From Rhizobium sp. CC-YZS058 (GTDB lineage: Bacteria > Pseudomonadota > Alphaproteobacteria > Rhizobiales > Rhizobiaceae), in assembly GCF_034720595.1 (NCBI RefSeq), contig NZ_JAYESJ010000001.1, positions 1,886,001 to 1,950,000 on the forward strand: a DNA stretch of 64,000 bases, written 5' to 3'. The notes beneath the pieces were generated by a model. That model searched no databases. It saw nothing but the letters and a program-made list of their open reading frames with translations, and was not told the origin of the DNA. The position numbers and the translations under genes were made by a program. Within the stretch, counting starts at the first letter, position 1, and each line of letters begins with the position of its first letter. Below, piece after piece: positions 17,548 to 25,247 of the stretch.

Positions 17548-18512
17548 CGGAGCGCGGTCGGCAAGATGCCGGCATGCAGGAGATAGATCAGCCCGCTCAC
17601 GGTGACGACCGAGAGACCGGTCGAGATGAGGATGGTCGCCGAGGCTCTCTGCTGCCAAAGCTGATATTGCTCGGCGATGACATAGACGCTGGCCGCCGTC
17701 GGCAGGGCGGCCATCAGCACCGCCGCCTCAACCCAGAGCGGGTCGAAGCCGCCGACCAGCAGCAGAGCGAGACCGACGAGGATCGGGTGGAGGAGCAGCT
17801 TGGCCGGGACGATGTAGAAGATTTCGGCCGGCACGCGCGTCAGCGGCCGCAGGCCCAGCGTCACGCCCATGGCAAACAGCGCGCAGGGTGCCGCCGTTGG
17901 CGAGAGCATGGCAATCAGCCGGTCGAGAGCGGCCGGCGGCTGCAGGTGCAATCCGGCGGCGCCGACGCCGATCAGGGTCGCCAGGATGAAGGGATGCAGC
18001 AGGATGCGCCGCGCCACCTGGCCGGCCAGCCGAAGCGGGCGAGCGGTCTCTCCGCCGGCGAGCGCCATCATCGCCGGAGCGGCGATGAAATGGGCGACAT
18101 TCTCGAAGGAGAAGATGAGGGCAACCGGCACGGCCGCCTTCTCGCCAAGCGCCAGCAGCGCAATACCCGGTCCCATATAGCCGATATTTCCATAGCAGCC
18201 GGCCAGGCCCTGAACCGTCGATCCGGCGATTCCATTGCCGCGCACCAGCCGGGAGAGAAGAAAGACCAGAAGGAAGACAGCGTAGGTGGCCGCCAGATCG
18301 ACCGCGATGAAATCGAACCGCGCGAGTTCCTCGATCGGCGTACGGGAAATGAGCGTGAAGAACAGGGCCGGCAGGGCGAGGTAGAGGACATAGGCGTTCA
18401 GCCAGGCAAGACCATCGGCCCCGGCATGGCGCAGCGGCGTGAAGCGCGCGGCGAGATAGCCAAGCAGGATGAGGCCGAAGAACGGGAGAACGAGCGCGAG
18501 AAGCGAGGCCAC
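17544..18512 (-). CDS. AEC (auxin efflux carrier) family transporter
   Basis: A 322-residue membrane protein with about ten hydrophobic helices and the AEC-family pattern GYLAARFTPLRHAG near the start and GCYGNIGYMGPGIALLALGE in the middle. Bacterial members export or import small organic acids such as malate or malonate; the substrate cannot be read. It starts seven bases after ccdA on the same strand. Its stop overlaps that of the convergent UbiH-family gene. Confidence 0.88.
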   Translation of the reverse strand: MASLLALVLPFFGLILLGYLAARFTPLRHAGADGLAWLNAYVLYLALPALFFTLISRTPIEELARFDFIAVDLAATYAVFLLVFLLSRLVRGNGIAGSTVQGLAGCYGNIGYMGPGIALLALGEKAAVPVALIFSFENVAHFIAAPAMMALAGGETARPLRLAGQVARRILLHPFILATLIGVGAAGLHLQPPAALDRLIAMLSPTAAPCALFAMGVTLGLRPLTRVPAEIFYIVPAKLLLHPILVGLALLLVGGFDPLWVEAAVLMAALPTAASVYVIAEQYQLWQQRASATILISTGLSVVTVSGLIYLLHAGILPTALR

Positions 18513-18519
18513 GGTCGCC

Positions 18520-19269
18520 TCACCCGATTTTCATCAGGATGGGAAAACTCTCCTGGAACCAGATCGCGACGCTGCTGACGAAGCCGAACAGGAAGGCGAG
18601 GCCGGAAAGCACCAGCAAAGCGCCCATGATCTTTTCCACCAGTCCCAGGTGTCGGCGAAAGCGGGTGAGGAAGCCCATGAAGGCGCCGGAGAACCCGGCC
18701 GCGATCCAGAAGGGAACGGCGAGGCCGAGCGAATAGACGGCGAGAAGCGCGGCACCCTGCCCCACAGTGTCGCGTGCCGCGGCAACGCCGAGAATGGTGC
18801 CGAGAACCGGACCGATGCACGGCGTCCAGCCGAAGCCGAAGGCGAGACCCATCACATAGGCGCCGGAAAGCGTCGCCGGCTTGCCTGCGCCCTGGAATCG
18901 GGCCTCTCGGGCAAGCAGGGGGATGCGGAGGACGCCCAGAAAATGCAGACCCATCAGAATGACGACGAAGCCGCCGAGCCGCGACAGCACGTCCATGTGC
19001 TGGCGCAGCAGCATGCCGAGGCTCGACGCACCGACCCCGAGCGCGACGAAGACCGTGGCAAAACCGAGCGTGAACAGCACCGCGGTGACGAACACCGCCC
19101 GCCGCACCTGACCCGCAGCCGCCGGGCCGCCGCCTTCGCGGAACTGATCCATCGATACGCCCGCCATATAGCAGAGATAGGGCGGGACCAGCGGCAGCAC
19201 GCAAGGTGACAGGAAAGAGAGCGCCCCGGCGAGAAGCGCATAGACGATCGGGATTTCGGCAATGGCCAC
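18520..19269 (-). CDS. ccdA: Cytochrome c biogenesis protein CcdA
   Basis: CcdA carries reducing power from cytoplasmic thioredoxin across the inner membrane for cytochrome c maturation or periplasmic thiol reduction. The 249-residue product has six hydrophobic helices and the two redox cysteines: one in SFLSPCVLPLVPPYL (helix 1) and one in FGWTPCIGPVLGTIL (helix 4). GTG 19269 is chosen because AGGAG lies six bases upstream and the product then begins at the first membrane helix; longer starts add an unlikely basic stretch. Confidence 0.92.
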   Translation of the reverse strand: MAIAEIPIVYALLAGALSFLSPCVLPLVPPYLCYMAGVSMDQFREGGGPAAAGQVRRAVFVTAVLFTLGFATVFVALGVGASSLGMLLRQHMDVLSRLGGFVVILMGLHFLGVLRIPLLAREARFQGAGKPATLSGAYVMGLAFGFGWTPCIGPVLGTILGVAAARDTVGQGAALLAVYSLGLAVPFWIAAGFSGAFMGFLTRFRRHLGLVEKIMGALLVLSGLAFLFGFVSSVAIWFQESFPILMKIG

Positions 19270-19637
19270 CGGCAACTCCTGGCATGTCAATCGAACCGAC
19301 GTCGCGCCGCGCCAAGCCCGCGCCGGCATGAAGTCACTGGCGGGACCGACCATGGCCGCACCCCTGCCAGCCCCTCCCCTCTACCGCTCCCATCGCCCCT
19401 TGGAAACCGTCTCACCCTCCCTGCGGCAACACGACCGGGGATCGCGCGACGAGGGATTGGACGATCAGGATGAACGGCGTCGCGAAGGTCCGCCGGCGGA
19501 ATGCTGCTGGGGAGTCGCGCTCGGTCGCTGCCGAGAGAGGCCGATGGAAAAACAGCGAAGAGGCTTTTATGGGTTGACCCCGCGGGCCGGCCTATGCATA
19601 TCTCCGCCCACTTTCGCCGGCCGTGCCGGATCTGGAA
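19270..19637. other. Non-coding interval before tRNA-Lys
   Basis: No convincing gene was seen on either strand. A TTGACC element at 19574 with GCATAT 16 bases later (19596) makes a plausible sigma-70-type promoter for tRNA-Lys. Confidence 0.4.
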
Positions 19638-19713
19638 GAGCGCGTAGCTCAGTCGGTAGAGCAACTGACTTTTAATCAGTAGGTCCAGGGTTCGAATCCC
19701 TGCGCGCTCACCA
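19638..19713 (+). tRNA. tRNA-Lys (anticodon UUU)
   Basis: Acceptor arm GAGCGCG pairs with CGCGCTC and CCA is encoded. The anticodon loop reads CTTTTAA, giving UUU; D arm and GGTTCGAATCC T arm are standard. Length 76 bases. Confidence 0.97.
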
Positions 19714-19858
19714 TCTTCGTCAAATTACGAAAAAAACACGCAAATTGAACGGGACTGGCGGGCATCGTTTGCGGAGCCGGGAGATGCGCCGTCCCCTTCG
19801 CGGATGGCGCGGCCAAACGATGGCAACAATCAAACTTCTATCATGATGTGGAGAGTTT

Positions 19859-19932
19859 TGGAGGCCTCGCCCGGAATTGAACCGGGGTACAAGGATTTGC
19901 AGTCCTCTGCGTCACCACTCCGCCACGAGGCC
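19859..19932 (-). tRNA. tRNA-Cys (anticodon GCA)
   Basis: On the minus strand the acceptor GGCCTCG pairs with CGAGGCC, the discriminator is U and CCA is encoded. The anticodon loop reads CTGCAAA. Length 74 bases. Confidence 0.96.
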
Positions 19933-20053
19933 TCACAGGCTCATAAACAAGCCGTGGCGTGCGTTTAGAGCCATCCGCGAGAAATCGCAAGAGGCAAGCC
20001 GGTGCGGGCCGCACTTTTCCCCGCCCGCGTCTCCTCGCCCATGACGCGACGGA

Positions 20054-20176
20054 TCAGAGGCTCGAAACCGCCTGCGGGTTCATCAGCGGCACTGCCTGAC
20101 CGATGTCGTTGTTGGCGTATTTCAGCGCAAGGATGGAAAGGACGGAGACGATCATGCCAACGAAGATGAAACGCAT
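20054..20176 (-). CDS. Small hypothetical membrane protein (40 aa)
   Basis: The 40-residue product MRFIFVGMIVSVLSILALKY and onward has one N-terminal hydrophobic helix followed by a short polar tail. AAGGG lies about ten bases before the ATG. It was not recognised as a named family. The pattern of a single helix plus a short exposed end fits a small inner-membrane protein. Confidence rests on the ribosome site and composition only. Confidence 0.45.
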   Translation of the reverse strand: MRFIFVGMIVSVLSILALKYANNDIGQAVPLMNPQAVSSL

Positions 20177-20288
20177 GGAGATACCCTTTCGGCAGGCCGC
20201 GCCAGGGATGGCAGCGGGAGGCAAACTGGAATGGTGTGTGGTCGTGTTCTGAAGAAGCGAACGGCAGCAGTGGATCGGGACGATCCCG

Positions 20289-20531
20289 CTAGTCGAAATC
20301 GCCGATCTCGCCGGCTTGGAACAGAACGACGGGCGCGCTGCTTTCACCGACGGCCGGGCTCGTGTCCCGGCGCAGCGCGACAGCGCCGGCATGCTGGTCA
20401 GCCAGGCGAAGGGCAACGTGCCTCGCTTCATCTTCGCTCGCCGCGGAAATCGTCGGCTCGACCAGGGCCAAGCCGCCATCCGGGGCGCGGTCGAAGGCAA
20501 GCACTTCTAGGACGGCGTTTGTGCCGGGCAT
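20289..20531 (-). CDS. Conserved hypothetical protein (80 aa)
   Basis: The 80-residue product has an N-terminal beta-like stretch (TNAVLEVLAFDRAPDG), an acidic-to-basic helix (EDEARHVALRLADQHAGAVALRR) and a C-terminal VVLFQAGEIGDFD. Small proteins with the pattern AGxxAxxRxxxPxxGExxxPxVLFxxGE occur widely in rhizobia but have no assigned role. Start 20531 is chosen because GGGGA lies seven bases upstream; a second ATG two codons earlier is too close to it. Confidence 0.6.
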   Translation of the reverse strand: MPGTNAVLEVLAFDRAPDGGLALVEPTISAASEDEARHVALRLADQHAGAVALRRDTSPAVGESSAPVVLFQAGEIGDFD

Positions 20532-20893
20532 GGTCATGTCCCCATCCGGCGATCATCATGTCCGCCGTTCGAATTCGAGCAGCAAACGTGCCAAAGGGCT
20601 TGCGGTTCCGCAGCCAGGCACGATCCCTGCACAAGCTTGCCGTGCAACAAGCGAATGGCTCGCTTCGATGAGCGCGGACGGACGGGCGCGAGAGTGGATG
20701 CGGGAGACCGGTCGCAAAGCCCGCAATGCCGGGAAGGCGAAACGCAGGCTCTCTCGTCCAGCATCGGTCGCGGAGATCGCCATCACCCGCGCCACCCTTC
20801 TAAGGGACGGACGGCGCGCTAGGTCTGGTCGAGGAGCGAGCGCGCCGCGATCGTAAGCAGTAGGCAGCAGCAGGCGCGCCCGGGAGGTTCGGC
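20532..20893. other. Interval without a convincing gene
   Basis: Several short frames are open on both strands, but all are arginine- and alanine-rich with no family resemblance and no good ribosome binding site. Nothing else was seen. Confidence 0.4.
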
Positions 20894-20995
20894 ATGGCAC
20901 AGGAATGGCCAATGTTTATTCTGCAGGCCGTCGTCGTCTTCGGCGCCGTTGGCATGCTGTTCATCCGCGGCGATGGCGATATCGACCGACGGTGA
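20894..20995 (+). CDS. Very small membrane protein (33 aa)
   Basis: The 33-residue product MAQEWPMFILQAVVVFGAVG and onward is one hydrophobic helix with a charged C-terminal end (RGDGDIDRR). A strong GGAGG ribosome site lies six bases before the ATG, and a terminator follows within 35 bases, so the unit looks complete. No family was recognised. It stands back to back with lexA's 3' end. Confidence 0.5.
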   Translation: MAQEWPMFILQAVVVFGAVGMLFIRGDGDIDRR

Positions 20996-21025
20996 CGGTC
21001 TGAAAGGCGGACCGAGCAGGCTGGG

Positions 21026-21052
21026 AGGCAGGCACGGCCTGCCTGCCCTTTT
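21026..21052. terminator. Terminator between the 33-aa gene and lexA
   Basis: An eight-pair stem AGGCAGGC/GCCTGCCT (21026-21033 with 21037-21044) with loop ACG is followed by CTTTT on the plus strand. Confidence 0.6.
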
Positions 21053-21063
21053 CCCGTGAACCG

Positions 21064-21801
21064 TCAGTGGTAGCGGCGGATCAGGCCGACCAGAAGGCCC
21101 TGGATCTTGACCCGCTCGGGGCCGAAGATTCGCGTCTCATACGCCGGATTGGCGGCTTCGAGTGCGATGGAGGCGCCCTTTCGGCGGAAGCGCTTCAGCG
21201 TCGCCTCCTCGTCATCGACCAGCGCCACGACGATCTCACCGGGGCTCGCGCTGTTGGCGTTGCGGATGATGACCGTATCGCCGTCGAGAATACCGGCCTC
21301 GATCATCGAATCGCCTTTGACCTCGAGCGCGTAATGTTCGCCGACGCCGATCATGTCGAGCGGCACGGCGATGTCATGCGTGTTGTTCTGGATCGCCGAG
21401 ATCGGCACACCCGCTGCAATCCGGCCCATGACCGGAACGGAGACGCTGTTGTTGTCGTTGCCCGGCGCAACGGGCCGACCCCGCGCGGACGGTGCGGCGG
21501 CGGGCGCGGCCGGCTCCTGCCCCAAGCTTCCCTGAATGACGCTCGGCGAAAAGCTGCGGCGCGGTTCCTTGCTCGGGGCGCCATAGGCCTCCGGCAGCCG
21601 TATCACCTCCAGCGCACGAGCCCGGTTCGGCAGACGCCGAATGAAGCCGCGCTCCTCCAGCGCGGTGATCAGCCGGTGAATGCCGGATTTGGAAGCGAGC
21701 GCCAGCGCGTCCTTCATCTCGTCGAAGGAGGGGGGAACACCGGATTCCTTCAGCCGCTCATGGATGAAGATCAAGAGTTCCTGTTGCTTGCGCGTCAGCA
21801 T
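21064..21801 (-). CDS. lexA: SOS repressor LexA
   Basis: LexA represses DNA-damage genes and cleaves itself when RecA is activated. The 245-residue product has an N-terminal winged helix ([28 protein letters not shown]), a long Ala/Pro linker, the A130-G131 cleavage site in GRIAAGVPI, catalytic S165 (GDSMIEAG) and K203 (EEATLKRF). Start 21801 matches family starts; a further 11 residues upstream lack support. An alphaproteobacterial SOS box lies upstream, indicating autoregulation. Confidence 0.96.
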   Translation of the reverse strand: MLTRKQQELLIFIHERLKESGVPPSFDEMKDALALASKSGIHRLITALEERGFIRRLPNRARALEVIRLPEAYGAPSKEPRRSFSPSVIQGSLGQEPAAPAAAPSARGRPVAPGNDNNSVSVPVMGRIAAGVPISAIQNNTHDIAVPLDMIGVGEHYALEVKGDSMIEAGILDGDTVIIRNANSASPGEIVVALVDDEEATLKRFRRKGASIALEAANPAYETRIFGPERVKIQGLLVGLIRRYH

Positions 21802-21848
21802 GGCGAGGCTCCGGAATCGCTGGAAACAAATCAAGAACGAGACTAGCT

Positions 21849-21863
21849 GTTCCTTATGTGTTC
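21849..21863 (-). promoter_or_regulatory. SOS box of lexA (GTTC-N7-GTTC)
   Basis: GTTCCTTATGTGTTC is an exact match to the direct-repeat operator recognised by alphaproteobacterial LexA, 48 bases before the lexA start. Confidence 0.88.
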
Positions 21864-21924
21864 CACAAGGCCCTCAATCAGCGAAAAACGGATCGCGTTT
21901 CGAGCCCACGAGCACCGGCCGACG

Positions 21925-22143
21925 CTAATGGTAGAAAAAGCAGACGCAGTCCGCCCTCTCCTCATTCTCGCGTCCCCACACCCGCGCCGCCAGCCTGTTG
22001 CTGGCGCCCGTCTCGTCGAGGGGCACGCCGAGCAGCGTGACAGCGGCGAGCTTGGCGTTGACCGCCTCGACGGCAATGGTCTGGCCAACCTGGTGCACGC
22101 CCTCGCGCGGGGTCCATGTAAAGAATTGAACGGAATACTGCAT
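21925..22143 (-). CDS. Hypothetical protein (72 aa)
   Basis: The 72-residue product begins MQYSVQFFTWTPREG, followed by a helix rich in small residues (VEAVNAKLAAVTLLGVPLDETG) and ends VCFFYH. A GGGAGG ribosome site lies six bases before the ATG. It resembles uncharacterised rhizobial small proteins but no domain was recognised. It lies upstream of lexA, on the same strand, separated by the SOS box. Confidence 0.6.
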   Translation of the reverse strand: MQYSVQFFTWTPREGVHQVGQTIAVEAVNAKLAAVTLLGVPLDETGASNRLAARVWGRENEERADCVCFFYH

Positions 22144-22340
22144 GTCGTCCTCCCGAATGCAGACAGGTCGCCCGCTTGCTCCTCCGCAAATCAGCGACAT
22201 GCTTTCTCTATCACGAATCGAGTCGCGACGAAATGGGAAGGGAGAGAGACTCGCGATGCCGAGGCCTGCGGGAACACAACAGGCTTGGTTGCGTTCTTCC
22301 AGCAATCAAACCGCCGGCTGAGCCGGCCTGAGGAGACATC

Positions 22341-22712
22341 ATGGCCAAGGTAGTCGACGAGCGCGGCGACGTGCGCAACACCAGCGAACTGAACAAGAAG
22401 GTGACCCTTTCCCCGACGGAAGCCCGGCAGGGCAGACAGGGTTCGCCGGTCTTGAAGGTGCTGATCGGCGGACTGGTGCTCGCAGCCCTCGCGTGGGGAA
22501 TCGCGGAATTTTACGGCGAAAGCGTCGACAACGACGCCGCGACCACGCGGCAGACGGCTCCGGCAGCGACACCGAACGATACGAGCGCCACAACCCCGAA
22601 CCAAGGCACGGTCGATAATACGCCGCCGGCTGGCGAAGCCATGCAGCCGGCTCCCGCCGATCGCGATCCTACACCGCAGACCGGGAGCGGCGGCGCGGCG
22701 CAGCAGCCGTAA
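22341..22712 (+). CDS. Hypothetical single-pass membrane protein (123 aa)
   Basis: The 123-residue product has a charged cytoplasmic N terminus, one membrane helix (VLKVLIGGLVLAALAWGIAE, about residues 37-56), and a long low-complexity C-terminal tail of Thr, Pro, Ala, Asn and Gln predicted to lie in the periplasm. GAGGAGA precedes the ATG. No catalytic motif is visible and the family is not recognised. Confidence 0.65.
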   Translation: MAKVVDERGDVRNTSELNKKVTLSPTEARQGRQGSPVLKVLIGGLVLAALAWGIAEFYGESVDNDAATTRQTAPAATPNDTSATTPNQGTVDNTPPAGEAMQPAPADRDPTPQTGSGGAAQQP

Positions 22713-22767
22713 GCTCTCTGGTTGACGGGTACACCGGCCCGTAGCAGCTACGGTCGTGAAGTCTCAC

Positions 22768-22797
22768 ATGGCCCGCCTCGTGCGGGCCATTGCCTTT
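22768..22797. terminator. Intrinsic terminator between two convergent small genes
   Basis: A nine-pair stem ATGGCCCGC/GCGGGCCAT (22768-22776 with 22782-22790) with loop CTCGT is followed by TGCCTTTT on the plus strand. Confidence 0.75.
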
Positions 22798-22817
22798 TCA
22801 GCGCTTCAATCGGTGAC

Positions 22818-23099
22818 TTATGACGATGCCTGTTCCTTCGCCTGCCGGCGTCGACCCCACCAGACGGCAAAGCGGCGGCGTCGGCGCCTGACGCTGGCGA
22901 AGTCGTGCGACAGGACGATCAGGCCGACGGGGATCATCCAGAAGCCGAGGATCGGCAGGAAGCCGAGACAGCCGAACAGCACGAACAGGACCCCGATCAG
23001 CACCCGCAGCCAGCGGGAGCGCGGCAAGCGAATCCGCCATGACCCCAGCTGAAGATGCGGCGGCGCCGCGGGACGAACCCGGTTTTCGGCATCCGACAT
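22818..23099 (-). CDS. Small PGPGW-like transmembrane protein (93 aa)
   Basis: The 93-residue product has a short polar N terminus, two hydrophobic helices joined by a tight turn (WLRVLIGVLFVLFGCLGFLP, then FWMIPVGLIVLS), and a strongly basic tail with runs of arginine. This resembles the putative transmembrane PGPGW-type proteins common in alphaproteobacteria, of unknown role. AGGAAGAGG precedes the ATG at 23099. Confidence 0.72.
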   Translation of the reverse strand: MSDAENRVRPAAPPHLQLGSWRIRLPRSRWLRVLIGVLFVLFGCLGFLPILGFWMIPVGLIVLSHDFASVRRRRRRFAVWWGRRRQAKEQASS

Positions 23100-23252
23100 G
23101 CCTCTTCCTTTCATTTCGTTTCACACGGCATCCCGCGCCTGCGTGGGCGCGCCGCCGTCTCGCGCGGCAATAGCCCGTCTCTCGGGCCGCGCGGGATGCG
23201 CAGCGAAGATGGGCATTCATCCACAGGGCGGCAAGTTTTTTTGAAAAAGCGC

Positions 23253-23281
23253 TTGGCAAATCGAGAAAGCGTTTGTAATAG
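23253..23281 (+). promoter_or_regulatory. Probable promoter of tRNA-Asn
   Basis: TTGGCA at 23253 and TAATAG at 23276 are 17 bases apart, about 27 bases before the tRNA. Confidence 0.45.
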
Positions 23282-23307
23282 CAGCATCACTTCTGCGGCG
23301 CAGATGT

Positions 23308-23382
23308 TCCCTGGTAGCTCAGCGGTAGAGCATTCGACTGTTAATCGACAGGTCGCCGGTTCGAATCCGGCCCGGGGAGCCA
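23308..23382 (+). tRNA. tRNA-Asn (anticodon GUU)
   Basis: Acceptor TCCCTGG pairs with CCGGGGA (one G-T pair), CCA is encoded, and the anticodon loop reads CTGTTAA. Length 75 bases. Confidence 0.96.
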
Positions 23383-23478
23383 TTTACTGGCTCTTTCCTT
23401 CCCTAATCCCTTCATCCATCCTCTCCGGGAACTATCCGTGCAGTCCCGCCTTCCTCTTGTCTTTGACGGAGGTGGACG

Positions 23479-23658
23479 ATGGTGGATGAGAAGCGGACGG
23501 ACGTCGAACAATCGTCGCCGAAAGACGTGATTGAGCGAGCGGATGAGGCCGAGCAGAAAGAAGATGCGCCTGTCGCACCTCCTTTCGCAGTCCCCAGCGG
23601 CACACCGGACGAGGCGGAACGACCAGTGGTCAACCCTGTGACGGGCGGGGCGCTCTGA
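23479..23658 (+). CDS. Small acidic hypothetical protein (59 aa)
   Basis: The 59-residue product begins MVDEKRTDVEQSS and is rich in Glu, Asp and Pro, with no hydrophobic core, so it is probably disordered. CGGAGG lies seven bases before the ATG. No family was recognised. It sits between tRNA-Asn and the promoter of the photolyase operon. Confidence 0.5.
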   Translation: MVDEKRTDVEQSSPKDVIERADEAEQKEDAPVAPPFAVPSGTPDEAERPVVNPVTGGAL

Positions 23659-23742
23659 CGTCTGCCGTCTCAGTGAGCTCGGCATCATTCTTGAAAAGTC
23701 GTTTCGGATAAACGCAGCAACATCTTGTTTTTCCGTGATCCC

Positions 23743-23772
23743 TGATCCACCCCTTCTCGTCTGCCGTAGACA
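23743..23772 (+). promoter_or_regulatory. Candidate ECF11/sigma-E (RpoE-ChrR type) promoter of the phr operon
   Basis: TGATCC at 23743-23748 and TAGACA starting at 23767 are separated by 18 bases, close to the TGATCC...TAAGA-type promoter of the Rhodobacter singlet-oxygen sigma factor. The same -35 and spacing occur before chrR. It lies about 20 bases before the photolyase start. Confidence 0.65.
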
Positions 23773-23786
23773 GCGGCGGATAGAGG

Positions 23787-25247
23787 ATGGCGGGGACAAT
23801 GGCGAAGGCACAGCGGGCGGAGACGGGAACGGTCATCCTGTGGTTCCGAAAGGACCTGCGGACCGATGACAATCGTGCGCTCGCCGCCGCGGTCGCTTCC
23901 GGGCGCGCCGTCCTCCCTCTTTACATCCTCGAGCCTGGCGAATCCGGCCCCTTGGGCGAGGCACAGGCCTGGTGGCTGCATCATTCCCTCGCCGCCCTCA
24001 GCGACGACCTGAAACGCCTTGGCGCGCCGCTGATCCTGCGCCGTGGCGAGGCGATCGACATCGTGCCGAGATTGGTCGAACGAACCGGTGCGTCCGCCGT
24101 CTACTGGAACCGCCGCTACGACCCGGCGGGCGCAGAGATTGATACGGCGCTGGAGGCTGCGCTTCGCGAGAAGAGCATCGAAACGGAAAGCTTTGCCGGC
24201 GCACTTCTCCACGAACCTACCAAGGTCCGCACCAAGACGGGCGGGCCCTACCGCGTCTACACCCCGTTCTGGCGGGCGCTCGAAGCTGCGGGCGAGCCGG
24301 AGGAGCCGATCGAGGCGCCGCGATCGATCACCGCCCCAAAACATCTGCCGAAGTCCGATGCGCTCGAGGCTCTCGCTCTGCTGCCGCGGCTTGACTGGGC
24401 CAACGCCTTTTCCGACCTCTGGACGCCGGGCGAAAAGGCCGCTCAAGCCCGGTTGAGACATTTCCTCGACGATCTCATCGGTGGCTACACGGCAGCGCGC
24501 GAGAACACCTGGGAGGACGGCACCTCCCGCCTCTCGCCCCATCTGGCATTGGGCGAACTCTCGCCTCGCCGCGTCTTTCACGCCACCCGCGGCCTCAAGC
24601 ACGCGCCCGAGCGCGAGGTCGTCACCTTCCGCAAGGAGCTGGTCTGGCGCGAGTTCGCCTACCACCTTCTGGTCCACAATCCGGACATGCGGTGGGAGAA
24701 TCTCAACCGAAAATATGACCGGCTCGGCTGGCAGGATCACTCCGGAGACTTTACCGCCTGGACGAAGGGCCTCACCGGCTATCCGATCGTCGATGCCGGA
24801 ATGCGCCAGCTCTGGCGGCACGGGATCATGCACAATCGCGTGCGGATGATCACCGGCTCCTTCCTCGTCAAGGACCTGTTGATCGACTGGCGGCGCGGCG
24901 AGGCCTGGTTTCGCGATACATTGGTGGATGCGGACCCGGCCAGCAATGCCATGAATTGGCAGTGGGTGGCGGGCTGCGGCGCCGATGCCGCCCCCTTCTT
25001 CCGGGTCTTCAATCCGACCACGCAGGGCGAGAAGTTCGACCCGCAGGGCCGCTATGTGCGCGAGCACGTGCCGGAACTGGCCCGCCTCCCCGACAAATAC
25101 ATCCACCGGCCTGCCGAGGCACCGGCATCGGTGCTGAAGGAAGCCGGCATCACGCTCGGTAAAACCTATCCCTCGCCGATCGTCGATCATTCCAAGGCCC
25201 GCGATCGTGCGCTGGCCGCTTATCGCACTCTCAAGGACGCCGCATGA
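23787..25247 (+). CDS. phr: Deoxyribodipyrimidine photolyase (class I CPD photolyase)
   Basis: This flavoprotein repairs UV-induced pyrimidine dimers using blue light. The 486-residue product has an N-terminal photolyase alpha/beta domain (VILWFRKDLRTDDN) and a C-terminal FAD domain with the family signatures TSRLSPHLALGELSPR, GYPIVDAGMRQL, WRHGIMHNRVRMITGSFLVKD (given in part: MHNRVRMITGSF) and DADPASNAMNWQWVAGCG. The conserved MNWQW and trailing Trp residues fit CPD repair. It leads a plus-strand operon and its stop overlaps the next start (ATGA). A homologous gene belongs to the sigma-E singlet-oxygen regulon in Rhodobacter. An alternative start is the ATG at 23799. Confidence 0.94.
   Translation: MAGTMAKAQRAETGTVILWFRKDLRTDDNRALAAAVASGRAVLPLYILEPGESGPLGEAQAWWLHHSLAALSDDLKRLGAPLILRRGEAIDIVPRLVERTGASAVYWNRRYDPAGAEIDTALEAALREKSIETESFAGALLHEPTKVRTKTGGPYRVYTPFWRALEAAGEPEEPIEAPRSITAPKHLPKSDALEALALLPRLDWANAFSDLWTPGEKAAQARLRHFLDDLIGGYTAARENTWEDGTSRLSPHLALGELSPRRVFHATRGLKHAPEREVVTFRKELVWREFAYHLLVHNPDMRWENLNRKYDRLGWQDHSGDFTAWTKGLTGYPIVDAGMRQLWRHGIMHNRVRMITGSFLVKDLLIDWRRGEAWFRDTLVDADPASNAMNWQWVAGCGADAAPFFRVFNPTTQGEKFDPQGRYVREHVPELARLPDKYIHRPAEAPASVLKEAGITLGKTYPSPIVDHSKARDRALAAYRTLKDAA

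Noticed and set aside
15364..17658. Apparent 764-codon fusion extending pcs upstream through the UbiH-family gene
   Set aside because: Only the last 240 codons match a protein family; the upstream part is antisense to a clear flavoprotein gene.
20556..20912. Short frames on both strands between two small genes
   Set aside because: Arg/Ala-rich products, no ribosome site, no family.
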